DNA of 49,350 nucleotides from NCBI GenBank assembly GCA_051453625.1, contig JBOZIK010000001.1:152949013-152998362 (forward strand), given 5' to 3'. The notes under the pieces were generated by a model. That model searched no databases. It was given only the letters and a program-made list of their open reading frames with translations, and was not told where the DNA came from. Source of the DNA: Welwitschia mirabilis (Eukaryota; Gnetophyta; Gnetopsida; Welwitschiales). Made by a program: the position numbers and the translations under genes. Positions 33,309 to 43,940 of this stretch are shown here, piece by piece (the first letter of the stretch is position 1; each line of letters opens with the position of its first letter).

Positions 33309-33820
33309 CATACTTGCATGGATCAGAGCGGATCGCGAATCGCTTTTTTGTTTTGGAGATTCCAGATCGTCGGCTCGCTCTAGAGCGGATTACGGATCGC
33401 TCCAGATCGCAAACATTAAAAAACATGAAAATAAATATATTATAATTTTTTAAAACAAAACCTTTACTGTTTTAGAGACAGTTCAAACGAAAACCCTTTT
33501 GACTCTGATTTGAAACGATCAAATGTTTTAAAAAATTGTTTCTATTGTATTCTTTCACTATTTCAATGGAAAATATGAACCAGTTAAATAAGAAATGTAT
33601 GAGAGAAATCAAAAAAATGAATTAGACTAGGGAAGGGATCCAGAGAGCTTTGGATCGCTCCGGGTCGCGATGCGGAGCGGATCGCTCCAGATCGGGATCT
33701 GCAGTCTTCAGATCGCGATTCACAGGGAATTGCGATCAAGCACCGATCTGGAACGGTTTTCTTGGAATCGCAATTTAGAATTGTCTGGATCGCGATTCCG
33801 ATCCGATCCGTATAAGTATT
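33309..33820. mobile_element. Non-autonomous hAT-like MITE with GATCG-rich ends
   Basis: It is flanked by a perfect 8-bp direct repeat GTTAAATG (33301-33308 and 33821-33828). The ends are inverted repeats of ~28 bp: CATACTTGCATGGATC at the left and AATACTTATACGGATC on the opposite strand at the right, continuing through GA.CGG and ATCGCGA on both. Subterminal copies of GGATCGCTCC and GATCGCGATTC make both ends GC-rich while the centre is AT-rich. No transposase is present. An 8-bp duplication points to hAT, but superfamily assignment is inferred. Confidence 0.82.
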
Positions 33821-33828
33821 GTTAAATG

Positions 33829-34555
33829 TATTCTAATGATGTTTATAAGTGTTAAACATATGTCATATTTCAAATACATCTTTTTTTAATTTTCATTGTC
33901 GACATTTTGATGACTACTTTCCAAACTCACAAATGCAACCTTTGCTGTTGAGATTGCCAACATTTTAGTCTTACCAACTTTTTAAACACAGGGTGGAACC
34001 AACACCATTTTTGGTCTAAGCTCACTATTCTCTCACACTTAGTAAGAAACTTCCATTTTCTAATTAGTCTCTCCCATTAATTACACCTTGTACACCTCCA
34101 TTCTCCAATTAAGTTGTCCATGCAATCATAAACTCACTTATGAAGTTTAGGACTCTAATCTCACAATCATAGGTGTGTACAACATTTTCAGTAACAGTAG
34201 TAAACACCAAAATTTAATTTTTTACCAAGAAATTTCACACAACGTTGGATGGCAGTGTACCTAAGAAGACCTAGAATGGAAGTTTAACCTTAGTGTTACA
34301 TCTCACATAAGTGTGCAAAATCTGTTTCATCGCCAAATAGGTTAAAACAACTGAGATAACAATGATTACGTATTGTTGAAGTCAATGTGTAGGAAGTCAA
34401 TTAGATCATAGGATGTAATGTACTTCTAGTCTACATAGGATAAGGTTCAACCCTAGCACAAGAATAAATCTAGCACCAACATTATTATTACAGCCCCAAA
34501 TCTTAAAAGTGAAGTTGAAGGTGCCAAGTTCCACAAGAGAGTGCATCTTATAAAC
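33829..34555. other. AT-rich sequence, nothing recognised
   Basis: No coding or repeat homology within the window was seen here. Confidence 0.35.
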
Positions 34556-34559
34556 TTTG

Positions 34560-35215
34560 AATAGATAGCGATGCCGAAAAAAGTAGGTGGCCTTCGAGTT
34601 AGAAAAACTATGGACATAAGCAAATGCATCCTTGCAAGGCGCTACTGTAGGTTCTTGTCAAATAACAGTATTCTTTGGGTAAAATTCTTTAAAGAAAATT
34701 ATGAAGATAAAGAAAGGCACTCCACTCCCTAGAGACACATGATTCGCTCCACTAGAGAGGTTTGGCCTCATGTTTTTGAAAATCAAACTCTTCCTATTCA
34801 GAATGGCAAAATAAGCATCTCAAAAATCTATCATAATTTGTTTGATTGCAACTATAGATGGAAGAAGTTATGGAAGCTTGATTCTCGAGAAAATTAAGAT
34901 GTTTTGGTGGTATATGTTATAGGGTTGCATTCCAACAGCGTATAAGCTCATCCAAAGGAATTTAATAGTGATCAAGATTGTCCTATGTGTCATTAAGAAA
35001 ACGAATCTCAGAATTACCCATTCATTCAATGTTCTATTGCATCCCACCCAACCAAACCCCTGCCTCATATTAGCTTGGACACTTTCAATTCTATTAGGAA
35101 AAATGACTTCATGATCATTGGTGCTTGGCTTCTATGGAAACATAGATGTAATATCATTTTCTAGCAGGACAAAAATCTCCCTTACAAAATTGAAATTCAA
35201 AAGTATTCAATAGAT
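34560..35215 (+). mobile_element. LINE-3: 3' end of a LINE ORF2 with zf-RVT domain
   Basis: It reads MPKKVGGLRVRKTMDISKCI (34571-34630), then RYCRFLSNNSILWVKFF and FDCNYRWKKLWKLDS. Then comes CPMCH (34979-34993) with a downstream HF..C equivalent (YPFIQC), and KNDFMIIGAWLLWKHR (35100-35150). This is the usual C-terminal layout of plant L1-clade ORF2. Only a few stops are present in one dominant frame. Confidence 0.75.
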
Positions 35216-35369
35216 TGGAGAGTTGAATCAAATCCATGTCTATGCCCAAAGCCTATAAACAGAACCGAGTTCAATTTGTAGGACGACACGAAGCACATGC
35301 GTCTGAACCGTGCTGAAGTGGAGTGTAGGAACCGCGCCAGAGTAGCCGCTACAACTTCAACGTGCTAGA

Positions 35370-36340
35370 ACACATGGAAAAAACTTTAAGGACAGAGCCA
35401 GCCAAGCACGATGCACTTCTTAATCATGAGCAAACCTCAGAGGCCTTCGAAGTTGCGGGATGGGACTCTCATGTTCTGAGCCTCAGAAGTCATGATCCTA
35501 ATCTTTTAAAGCACTTCTTCAGAAACTGAAATGGTAGATCTACCCATATAGGTAACACTGTCATTTACATTGATATTCCTTCCATTACTGATGCCATTTA
35601 CACAAGTCCTCAAGGTATTTAGCTGAAAAGGAATGCCCCTAAAGCATCTATAGTTCCGCATTTTGAAAGATTGATAGGAAAAACTTTGCAAAAAGGAGGA
35701 GGAAGCTACAGAAGGAAAGATCTTCCAAAGGCCCTTTGATGCTTAGGCTGCTCTGATCATGAAGTACTTTACCTTGGAAGGCCACTTTGACAAGATTGAT
35801 GAGCTTCACTTCCACTTCCTAGCTATTATGATGGTGGAATTTCAGATATATCTTCCTTTTTTTTCCCTCTGATTCTCGCCACTACTCTTTCCAAAGTTGT
35901 AAGGCAAGACATGAAGGGTTGATTTGGCTTCTTTACGAAAAAAAACAAAAAAAAATGTAAATAAATACAGGAATTCTAGGGTGGCAAGATATCCCAAAGG
36001 GGCCTATCTAAAAGCCGCTGCTATGGGAGCCACCAAAATATACACAAAGTGACGAACAGCGAGGGCTCCCCACACCTGCTAAGCACACCAACGACACGCG
36101 AGAACCAAAACAGGCTGAATAGCAGTAGCAAGAAGAAGAAGAAGTGGAAGACAAGAAGCAGCAAGAAGAAGAAGCTACAAAAGATCCAAAAGCTATGCTC
36201 ATTACTACCCCAATTTTGCCCCTAATGAATACCGATTTGTTGTAAACCCCTTGGGGTATGCTAGTCTTGAACCTCTTTCCCGATTGGAATTGGGAACCAG
36301 GTTTCACAAAATTAAATGCTGGTGTTTGGGGATTTGACTA
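35370..36340 (+). pseudogene. Unrecognised decayed coding region
   Basis: Long coding-like stretches in two + strand frames are separated by isolated stops. One (about 35480-35720) contains SHDPNLLKHFF, GNTVIYIDIPSITDAIY and HFERLIGKTL. The other (about 35740-35900) contains MKYFTLEGHFDKIDELHFHF, followed in a third frame by LATTLSKVVRQDMKG. The amino-acid character is that of a real protein, but I cannot name the family. It is probably a repeat-encoded ORF carried by the DNA inserted in RE-E. The minus-strand reading over 36008-36307 is a low-complexity shadow. Confidence 0.45.
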
Positions 36341-36344
36341 TTAG

Positions 36345-37300
36345 AGGGATTTCCACCATTACTGGTTTTGCACCTAATATGCCAAAACGCTAAAGAACTT
36401 TGCCAATATAATCACTTTGGCTAATCCACACCTTCCTTTGGTTTCTATCCCTAATTATTTTCATCCCCAAAAATTTACTAGCCTACACAAGATCTTTCAT
36501 CTCAAATTGCTTATTCATTACTATTTTTAAATGTTTAATTTCAAACACATCATTCCCTGCATCCAACATGTCATCTACATACAAGAGCAGAATGACAAAT
36601 TTACCTGTAACACTTCTAAAGAAGTAAACACAATGGTCAAACTGAATTCTGTGGTAAGACTATTGCTTTATGAATGTATCAAACCTTTCATACCACTGTC
36701 TAAGAACATGTTTCAAGCCATACAAGCTCTTTCATAGCCTGTAAACCATATTAGAACTTTGCTGGTTGGAATACCCCTTTGTCTGATACAAATAGATCTC
36801 TTCATCAAGGTCCCCACTTAGAAGTAGTGTCTTAACATTCAGTTGTTCCTGCCCTAAATCCAAGTAAGCAACCAAAGAAAGAACCATCCTAATTGATGGA
36901 TGCTTTACAACAGGAGAAAAGATTTTTGTAAAAATCAATACATGGCTTTTGGGTATAACCTTTCACTACCAACCTGGCCTTGTAGCACTTCTTCCCATCA
37001 GCCTCACTTTTATTCTAAAGATCCACCTGCTATATAAAGGTTTGTACCCCTTGGGCAAAGTAAACAACTCCTAAGTTCTATTGTCTTGCAAAGATTTCCA
37101 TTCCTCCTTTATAGCTGCCTTCCACTTGGTAATAACAACACAAGATAAGGCCTCTTGTACTGTTTTAGGATCTTCACAATCAATATAAAGAACATAATGC
37201 AATGATGGAGAATACCTGTCTGGTGGACGTGTAGCTCTAGTTGAACATGCAGGAAGAGGTGATTCATCCTCTTCCAACTGCTCTTCCCCTTCATCCAAGG
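36345..37300 (-). pseudogene. RE-E reverse transcriptase N-terminal part (right copy)
   Basis: The minus strand reads RATRPPDRYSPSLHYVLYID, ALSCVVITKWKAAIKEEWKSL, ARLVVKG and IFTKIFSPVVKHPSIRMVLS, then DLDEEIYLYQTKGY, in copia RT order. Homology ends abruptly at 36345, where the inserted DNA begins. Confidence 0.82.
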
Positions 37301-38330
37301 GAATTTTATCATTTTCAGTTTGCTGATTTTCACCTTTTGAAACATTTTCTTTATATATTTCTTCAGGAATCTTCTCAGCCTCTATCTCACCATCTTTTAA
37401 AAAACTAATAGACTCTTGTGGGATGCCAGAATCAGAAGTCTCCCATCCTGATGGCCATGGAACATCACCTGTTGTCTGAATTTAACATCATCCAACCTGA
37501 TAACTCGTTTTGCCTCAGGATCCCACAGTCTATAACTAAGAGCATCCTCACTATATCCAAGAAATATACACTGTTTGGCTCTTTCTTGTTATTTTATCTT
37601 GTTCTCCTTTTGAATGGGCATGTAGGCCTCACATCCAAAAACTCTTAGATGCTTGTAAGAAACATTTTTTTACCAGTTCAAAAAATCTCTAGACCTCTAT
37701 TACTGAGAGTGGGTGAGGAGAACTGATCATTAGATGTGCAGCTGTTACCACCGCCTCAGCCCAGGAACCTTGGATAGACTTGCAACTGCAACTATTGATC
37801 TGGCATGCTCTAAGAAAGTTCTGTTGCATCTCTTAGCAATACAGTTTTCCTGTGGTGTACCTGGAGGAGCGCGAATGTGATGTATTCCTTTGTTGCAATA
37901 TTCACCAAAGACCTTAGAGGCATATTGGCCCTCATTGGCAGTCAACAAACATTTCAGCCTAAGACTTCTTTGAGTTTCAGCCATGGCAACAAAAGACTTA
38001 GAAACACTAAATTCTTCATCTTTGGACTTGAGAGCTTACACCCAAACCTTCCTAGTGCAATCGTCAATAAAAGTAACAAAATAAAGTGAGCCACCAATAG
38101 AAGCAGGATTCATAGGCCCTAACACATTAGAATAAACCAATTCTAACTTATTTTTCTTTCTTATATCCAAATCCCTATGAAAATTAACTCTTTTAGATTT
38201 ACCAACAACATAGTCTTTACATAAATCAATAGAAGCATGTGAAGACCTAGGGATTAAGGAAAGAGATTGAAGCACCTTAAGACTGGAGTTGCTTATGTGT
38301 CCCAAACATTTGTCCTAGACATCTGCATCC
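37300..38330 (-). pseudogene. RE-E integrase pseudogene
   Basis: The minus strand reads MGHISNSSLKVLQ and CKDYVVGKSKRVNF (pre-integrase), then GGSLYFVTFIDDCTRKVWV (first Asp). TANEGQYASKVF has Ala where TDNGGEF has the catalytic Asp. APPGTPQEN and RTFLEHARSIV follow, then HLRVFGCEAY and FLGYSEDALSYRLWDP. One or two frameshifts and stops are present. Confidence 0.85.
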
Positions 38331-38463
38331 TCTGAAGCTGTTACAACTACAACATTTTGCTCTTTTGCAGTAGCTATGGCCATTGCATATGCTTATGCTT
38401 CTAAGTATACATCCTTCCACTTTTCTTCCCTCGCAACACTATTAAAATTCCCTTGGTAATTGT

Positions 38464-38985
38464 CTAATGTCCTCCTCTGCAAGAGGAGCCTAAGCCTAGA
38501 TCATCAAGCTGTGTAATAGAAATCAACTTCTTCATTACCTTTGGAACATGACAAACATTATTAATGGTAACTTTGGGCAATCCTGGCTGTTGCAAAACAA
38601 CGCTGTCTACTCCAACAACCTCTAGAGGTTCTCCATTACCAGCGTAAACAACTCCGAAAGAAATAGGACTATCAGTAGAGAAAACAGAACAATTTGGATA
38701 GATATGAAAAGAAGCACCTGAATCAACTAGCCAAACATCTTGACTAGACATCTCTGCTAGAAGACCGTATGGTTTTGGCACAAAAAAACTAACTCCCTTA
38801 TTTGCCTGATTAACCTGTGAGGAAGACTTTGCCAAATGGCCTTGTTCATGCCTTTCTTTCTGCTTTGCCTTCCAACTATGACAGTGTTTTTTTTCGTATG
38901 CCCCTTTTTGTTCACAGAACCAACATTCGATGTTTCTGCCCCAGGAAACTCCTTTGCTTTTACTTCTTCCCCTACTTTGGTCACA
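38464..38985 (-). pseudogene. RE-E zinc knuckle and protease
   Basis: A CCHC-like knuckle around 38930-38880 is disrupted by a length change in an A-run. The protease segment DVWLVDSGASFHIYPN keeps the DSGAS active site (38724-38710). The protease frame of 123 codons (38835-38464) is open. Confidence 0.82.
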
Positions 38986-38989
38986 TCTC

Positions 38990-39650
38990 TTATTCCTGCC
39001 TCTGTTTAGCTACAAATGCACTTTCTAAAGATTGTGTTTCCTTGAGCCTACCCTTAGGATCTTGAAGTGTAGACACAATCTGCTCAAATGTCATCGTGAT
39101 AATATTCATAGATGTAGTGATAGATGTCACTATTGCAGACCAAGCTTTAGGAAGAGAATCCAATAAGGCATAAGACTTAACTAAATCTGGAATTTTAATT
39201 TTATACTCCTCCAGCGTTACTAGATTAACCATCATCTCATCCAGATGATCTTGTAATAAAACTTCTGGCTGCTTCCTCACCTTGAACACCTTCTGGTAAA
39301 TGTGAAACGTGTTCAAACTAGATGCTTTATCAAACCTATTCTTGAGGTTTTGCCAGAGATCACGGGGATCCATATCCTATTTAATTGATTGTAAGACCCT
39401 ATCACTTAGATGTCCGTAAGACAGAGCCTTTCTTCTCACCTTTTCCCATTCTTCGTCCTTCATAAATGTCGGTTGCGCAGGCTTCAAAGCTTCAAGGCAC
39501 TCTTTTTGTGCCACAACGGCTTTTATTACAACACTCCAAATATTTCAGTCTCGGCCAACGAGCATATCCGTCGTTTGTAATCTCTCCATCACACTTCGCC
39601 TCAAAGAAACATATCCAACAGGTATGAATGCAAAAAAGAATGCCATGAAA
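38990..39650 (-). pseudogene. RE-E gag
   Basis: A 127-codon open frame reads MDPRDLWQNLKNRFDKASS, LLQDHLDEMMVNLVTL, LDSLPKAWSAIVTSI and TFEQIVSTLQ, the UBN2-type gag core. Upstream, MERLQTTDMLVGRD and KDEEWEKVRRKAL (to about 39600) form the start, with one stop before the core. Confidence 0.85.
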
Positions 39651-39924
39651 CCATACGAACAGATCCGAAATATTTGGTCCCCTTGCTTCACTTTGCTCTG
39701 CCACGCTCAGCTTCGCTTGGACTTGTGTTGCTCCGCTTGCTTCACTCGCTTCACAGCCGCAAGTAATAGTGCGACTGGTTCGCTTGTTCACTGCACTTAC
39801 TCACTTCGTTCACAAGCTTCACTCATAGAAGCTCCAAAATTTCCTGCAATCAAAGCTTCACTCGTAGAAGCTCAAAAAATTCTTGCAAGTTCGCAACCTT
39901 TACTGCGACACCCTGAGTTAAACC

Positions 39925-39946
39925 CTAACCAGGCTTTAATACTAGT
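39925..39946 (-). other. RE-E primer-binding site
   Basis: The minus strand reads TAGTATTAAAGCCTGGTTA just after the 5' LTR, close to the initiator-Met complement TGGTATCAGAGCCAGGTT. Confidence 0.85.
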
Positions 39947-40308
39947 TGTTAAGAATAGCAGCAAAAAATAGCAGAAACAGAAATTAAAACAACACATAGG
40001 GATCTAAGTGGAAACCCCAATGTGGGGATAAATCATGGAAGTGATGTAGAGCTTTCTTAAGATTTCGAAAATAGGACAAGGACACAAGTTGTCCTCAATA
40101 GCTAGAGTGTTTATAATAATCAACCTCTCTCAAAACCCTTCCCTTTAAATAGGCCTACTTTAGATTAAAAAACCTAATTTTACATTGACTTTATAAAGAG
40201 CCTTCTCTCACTTTAATAATATAAGAAGAGAAATACACTTTACAAACAAAGTGCTATAACAAGGGAAAAACAGAAGATACAAAAGAGGATTTGACTTCAA
40301 CTCCAACA
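39947..40308 (-). repeat. RE-E 5' LTR
   Basis: On the minus strand it starts TGTTGGAGTTGAAGTC and ends ATTCTTAACA. It is the partner of 31581-31942. A TATA-like CTATTTAAAGG lies at about 40145-40155. Confidence 0.9.
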
Positions 40309-40313
40309 GAAAG

Positions 40314-40585
40314 GACATAATACAATCAACGATTTTGATTGCTCATGATCTATTTGATGACAAGTTGAAGACAATTGTTATGACTATCGAATGTGATCTA
40401 CAAATTGATAAAAATAAAGAAGGATTCATAACAATGGAGCCACTATCCTTTTAAGATGTTGGCCATGGTCCCTTGTGAAGTCCCTTAATATCCTTCATAC
40501 AGTACCTCAATGTTCCTCATGAGTTCCTCATAGTCCCTTGCTTGTTCGTTCAAATACATAATGTCAAATTTTTATCAAAGGGTGT
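40314..40585 (+). other. RE-F internal sequence right of RE-E, with polypurine-like end
   Basis: It continues the sequence interrupted at 31580. ATCAAAGGGTGT at 40575-40586 just before the second LTR resembles a polypurine tract. No protein motif was recognised. Confidence 0.45.
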
Positions 40586-40946
40586 TGTTGGATATATCAT
40601 TTATTCCCTAGTTCTAGTTTCTTTATAAAATAGAAGGCATATGGGTATGCCTACATGCCATCCATTTTAATGATTGTTCAATCACCCTTTTATTTCTGTC
40701 TTTCATGTATATCCATTTCCCTATTATTGTGTAGTAGCTAAAACCACCTTCCATCATTCTTTTCTGTGTATTCCCAAAACTTCTCATTATATGTGCTCAC
40801 CTTTAGCATGCAAAATGGCTATATAATCCCTTCTTGCATTGAGGATAGCTGAATGATTTTTAATGTATACATCTTTGGTTTGAATTGTTTGCTCATTTTC
40901 ATTGCCTGCATATCTTGTGGTTTTTCTCTAAAAGCAATAAATGATG
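40586..40946 (+). repeat. RE-F second LTR, SINE-free
   Basis: It starts TGTTGGATATATCATTT and ends CTAAAAGCAATA (terminal CA lost). It aligns with 29408-29947 minus the SINE. The single GCCATCCATTTT at 40657-40668 is the SINE empty site. The next bases, AATGATGCCATGGATTA, are weakly primer-site-like. Confidence 0.75.
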
Positions 40947-41600
40947 CCATGGATTAGTTGGCCTTTGGTGAAAACTGATAGAGGTGTAAAAAGAATCTAT
41001 TAATATTTATTGAACAACAAAGTTATCCCATTTTTTATTCATTATAAATGTGTTAAGGATCATCAAAGGTCAAAAACAAGGATAGCAGTATGAAATTTGA
41101 TGGTTGTAGACTTACATGCTTACAATATAGGATTCAGAATTAACTCATTAATGAGTAAGGATGATTTATCCTACTCATGTCATCCAAATTTTTGGGTTAA
41201 GTTTGTAAAGAACATTGCAATCAGAATTAAACAAAAAAACGAATCACTTAAAGCGATGTAACCTTTGTCAAAGGCTTCATGAACTAGGCTGTGCACATCA
41301 TGTTCTACAATTCCCTAGTAAATCTCGATGTGTACCTAGAGCTTTGCCATTGTTCATCGATGATCGGGCTTGCAAGATTTCTTGCTTTAAGATACGAGCA
41401 TTCAAAGGTCGTGTATGGGATTCATAGAGGGTAGTATCTATAGGGACATTCAGTAATTGAAGTTGATGACGTGTAACACATTTTGGAAGTGATCCTGGAA
41501 TTCAACAATAATTTCTTTCTTGGATAATCACCGCTTCACTTGTGAGTGTCCACTCTTTGAAAAAAAAAAAGAACATATTTTCATTTTCCTCACTCGCAGT
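40947..41600. other. Sequence between the RE-F second LTR and LINE-4
   Basis: No confident coding. Part of it may be the continuation of the minus-strand LINE, but I see no clear motif. Confidence 0.3.
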
Positions 41601-42215
41601 TCATGGTGAAATCCTTTCCTCTAATTTTTGAGGACTTTATAAGAGATTTGGAGTTTTGGGACTATGTGGCATTTTCAAAGTTCTTCAACAAGGAAGTTGA
41701 ACTTGTGCCCCCCAACTTGGATAGTTCAAATAGTTCAGAGTGAAATCTAAAAGAGGATTGAATGATGAATAGGTTAAAAAAGGAGGGGAGGGGGTAGGGT
41801 CATTATGCATCGATTGCAAAAAATGTTGTCTGTTCCTCCATGAAGATTGCACCATATATATTGTGATCTATGGAGGGGAACATTGATTATATGGTTGGAT
41901 TGGGGTAATGTTGAAAATTTTCACCATACCTAATATCTCCAAATTTGTTTCCATGTGACCTCAGAATATGATTGAAGTCGTCCATTATGACATGGTTTGC
42001 TACTAAGTCAATTAAAATTTCATATAGGCACTTTAGCCATTGTGACTATGTTTGCTGGGCATAGACATTTTTAATCCTCCACGTGTGGTTTTGCATACTT
42101 CAATTCCTCGTAATGTACCAATTTTTGTGGGGATCTCATCTTCGATGTTTATGCTTCCAAAGAATCACGAGTTCTTGTGAACTAGTGCTACAAATTTTTA
42201 GGAAACTTAAAGGTC
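41600..42215 (-). mobile_element. LINE-4: minus-strand LINE endonuclease relic
   Basis: The minus strand reads FFGSINIEDEIPTKIGTLRGIE (42165-42100), a KNVYAQQT segment, then VANHVIMDDFNHILRSHGNKFG (42010-41940). The DDFN stands where the LINE endonuclease has GDFN. Several frameshifts and stops occur. The remainder of the ORF is not recognisable. Confidence 0.6.
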
Positions 42216-43283
42216 TTGTATAGAAAAATTGGGAGAGCTTAAAGTCATTATCCTAACAGGAACACATAGAAAAGTGGAAGAGACATTTATAGAAAAATCC
42301 ATAGATGGGATGTCTTATGGGTGTTTCCAAATCCTCTATAGCTCTGTGAGAATCATTTCTAGTTTTGGTATTTGTGAGATCAAAGATTCTTCCCTAATAC
42401 TAGCTAAGTGTCATCGTGTTGCCATCGATGTAAGTGTCAGCAGCCTGAAAAAGTCGTTTAGGGGAAAAATGTTGTCATGTCAGTGCAAAATGTCATAATT
42501 TTTTAATCTAGAAATTGAAGGAATTTTAAATGTTTACAATATTTGTAAATAAAATAAGCTTAAAAAGTAAAAATAAGAAATTCAAAAAGCATTTGAAGTA
42601 CATAGACAATTAGAAAGATAGTTATTATATGGAAACATTATACATTGCATATAATTTATTGAATACTATTGCAAATATGTTTATGAATTTATCTAAAAAA
42701 AGAATTTGTGAAAAAAACATATGACATTAAAATGTTCAAATCATAATAACAGTAACTTAAACATAATATTATGGATAAAAAGCATGTAGCAAGAACAACA
42801 TGTAAATGTGTAATATGACATCAAGTATCATTACAATAAACAAGCTGATGCACATTTGTAAGTTTCATGGCCTAAAATCCTTTCAACATGATATTCTAAC
42901 TAACTTCACCAAAAAGACTTATGCCACAAAACTTGTAATTCACTTTTGTTGTCATTGTTTCAGCATCGCACCATTTTGAAACTTTATCTTTAGGTCAAAC
43001 CATCTTTGAATGAGAACAAAATCTACAGCAGATGACAAAAAGATCAAGGAAAGGCAAAAGGTTGGAGGATGCCAATAGAATCTGAGGAAACACATCGCTA
43101 GTAATGGCATGTTTTGCCCTACACTTTGTCTTCCATTTCATGATTCTTTTTCATGACTGGCTAGGTTTTTGAGTTTACATTGTGACATATTACCAATATA
43201 AACAGTGGGCAACATTTTGTTGACATTTTCAAAGTGTCTTTTCAAAATGTCACTCCGATAGAGGGTTATTGAGTAAAAGTTTG
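42216..43283. other. AT-rich stretch, nothing recognised
   Basis: It holds repeated CAAAATGTCA words (near 42482 and 43244) and a GTTGTCATGTCAGTG phrase, but no element ends or coding that I can support. Confidence 0.35.
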
Positions 43284-43303
43284 TAGGGCGACATGTCGCC
43301 CTA
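43284..43303. repeat. 20-bp perfect palindrome
   Basis: The half-site TAGGGCGACA is followed directly by its exact reverse complement. Confidence 0.95.
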
Positions 43304-43406
43304 TTTGAAACATTGAGTGTTGCTAAGCTTTTGTTAGTCGTTTTCCAAGTGTCGCCCTATTTGAAACATTGAGTGTTGCTAAGCTTTTGTTAGTCGTTTT
43401 CCAAGT
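43295..43406. repeat. Perfect 56-bp tandem duplication
   Basis: Units 43295-43350 and 43351-43406 are identical, starting GTCGCCCTATTTGAAAC. The first unit overlaps the right arm of the palindrome. The absence of differences implies a recent event or an assembly artefact. Confidence 0.95.
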
Positions 43407-43489
43407 TAGTGACTTCTGCATTGGTTTTTACCCACATATTGGTGATTGGGTGTGGGATGCATAGGTCTCACATGCAAAAAGTTCCTTTC

Positions 43490-43940
43490 TTGTATGATGT
43501 TGTAAAAGATTATATAATGTGAAAAGATTATTTTGAGTGATGAAAAGAGTGGACAAAGACTTGAAAAATCTAAAGGGGGAAACTTCTCTACGTGGCAAGC
43601 TAAAATGCAGCTATTACTAATTCAAAGAGGAGTTTGGTCAATTGTAAATGGAAGTCTCACGAAGCTAACCAAAGCCATAGAATGAAAAGAAAATTCCAAA
43701 GGCCATTTCTCTTATTATCTTTGGACTTGAATATGCATGCCTTCATCATTTTGATTTAACAAAGGCTTTTACACAATTATGAGAAGCATTATGCAATTTA
43801 CTTGGTACAACTAGAAATGAGGCAAAATTTAATCTAAAGCATGAAGTATTTGGGTTGAAATGAATGAAGGAAGATTAATGGATGAGCATGTCAATTACTT
43901 TAGGTCACTATTAGCTTGATGTGTAGTTATCCAATTGAAT
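43490..43940 (+). pseudogene. RE-F gag, second copy, truncated
   Basis: It matches 30810-31355 at roughly 90% by eye, including GCAAGCTAAAATGCAGCTA and GAGGAGTTTGGTCAATTG, apart from one ~80-bp segment present only in the first copy. Homology stops at CCAATTGAAT (43940), where RE-G starts. Confidence 0.8.

Larger units (their letters stand above)
31581..40308 (-). mobile_element. RE-E: minus-strand Ty1/copia retrotransposon with matching target duplications
   Basis: Two 362-bp LTRs (3' LTR 31581-31942, 5' LTR 39947-40308, minus orientation) are flanked by GAAAG at 31576-31580 and 40309-40313, the 5-bp duplication expected of one integration event. A primer site and polypurine tract sit in the correct places. 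Gag, protease, integrase and RT read from 39640 down to 36345; RT end and RNase H read from 33067 to 32029. Between them lie ~3.2 kb of unrelated sequence and a 100-N gap, and ~300 bp of RT is present on both sides. LTR identity looks like roughly 85%, so the insertion is old. Confidence 0.85.
29408..43940 (+). mobile_element. RE-F: gag-only LTR retroelement, possibly a tandem array, split by RE-E
   Basis: Two similar LTRs (29408-29947 with an inserted SINE; 40586-40946) each have an initiator-Met-like primer site after them, and each is followed at a distance by a closely similar gag segment (30790-31575 and 43490-43940). Removing RE-E (31581-40308) rejoins 31580 to 40314 and leaves under 2 kb between the LTRs, with no integrase or RT. 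This suggests a non-autonomous or internally deleted element arranged LTR-gag-LTR-gag. It could equally be two independent decayed copies. Confidence 0.6.

Noticed and set aside
36008-36307. Minus-strand Ser/Cys-rich 99-codon frame
   Set aside because: Its composition comes from a GAAGAA-type purine repeat on the other strand; the + strand frames look more protein-like.
42229-42498. 89-codon + strand frame next to LINE-4
   Set aside because: Weak composition and no motif; it may be antisense to decayed LINE sequence.
43284-43406. CRISPR-like or satellite array
   Set aside because: There are only two contiguous units, no spacers, and the setting is eukaryotic.
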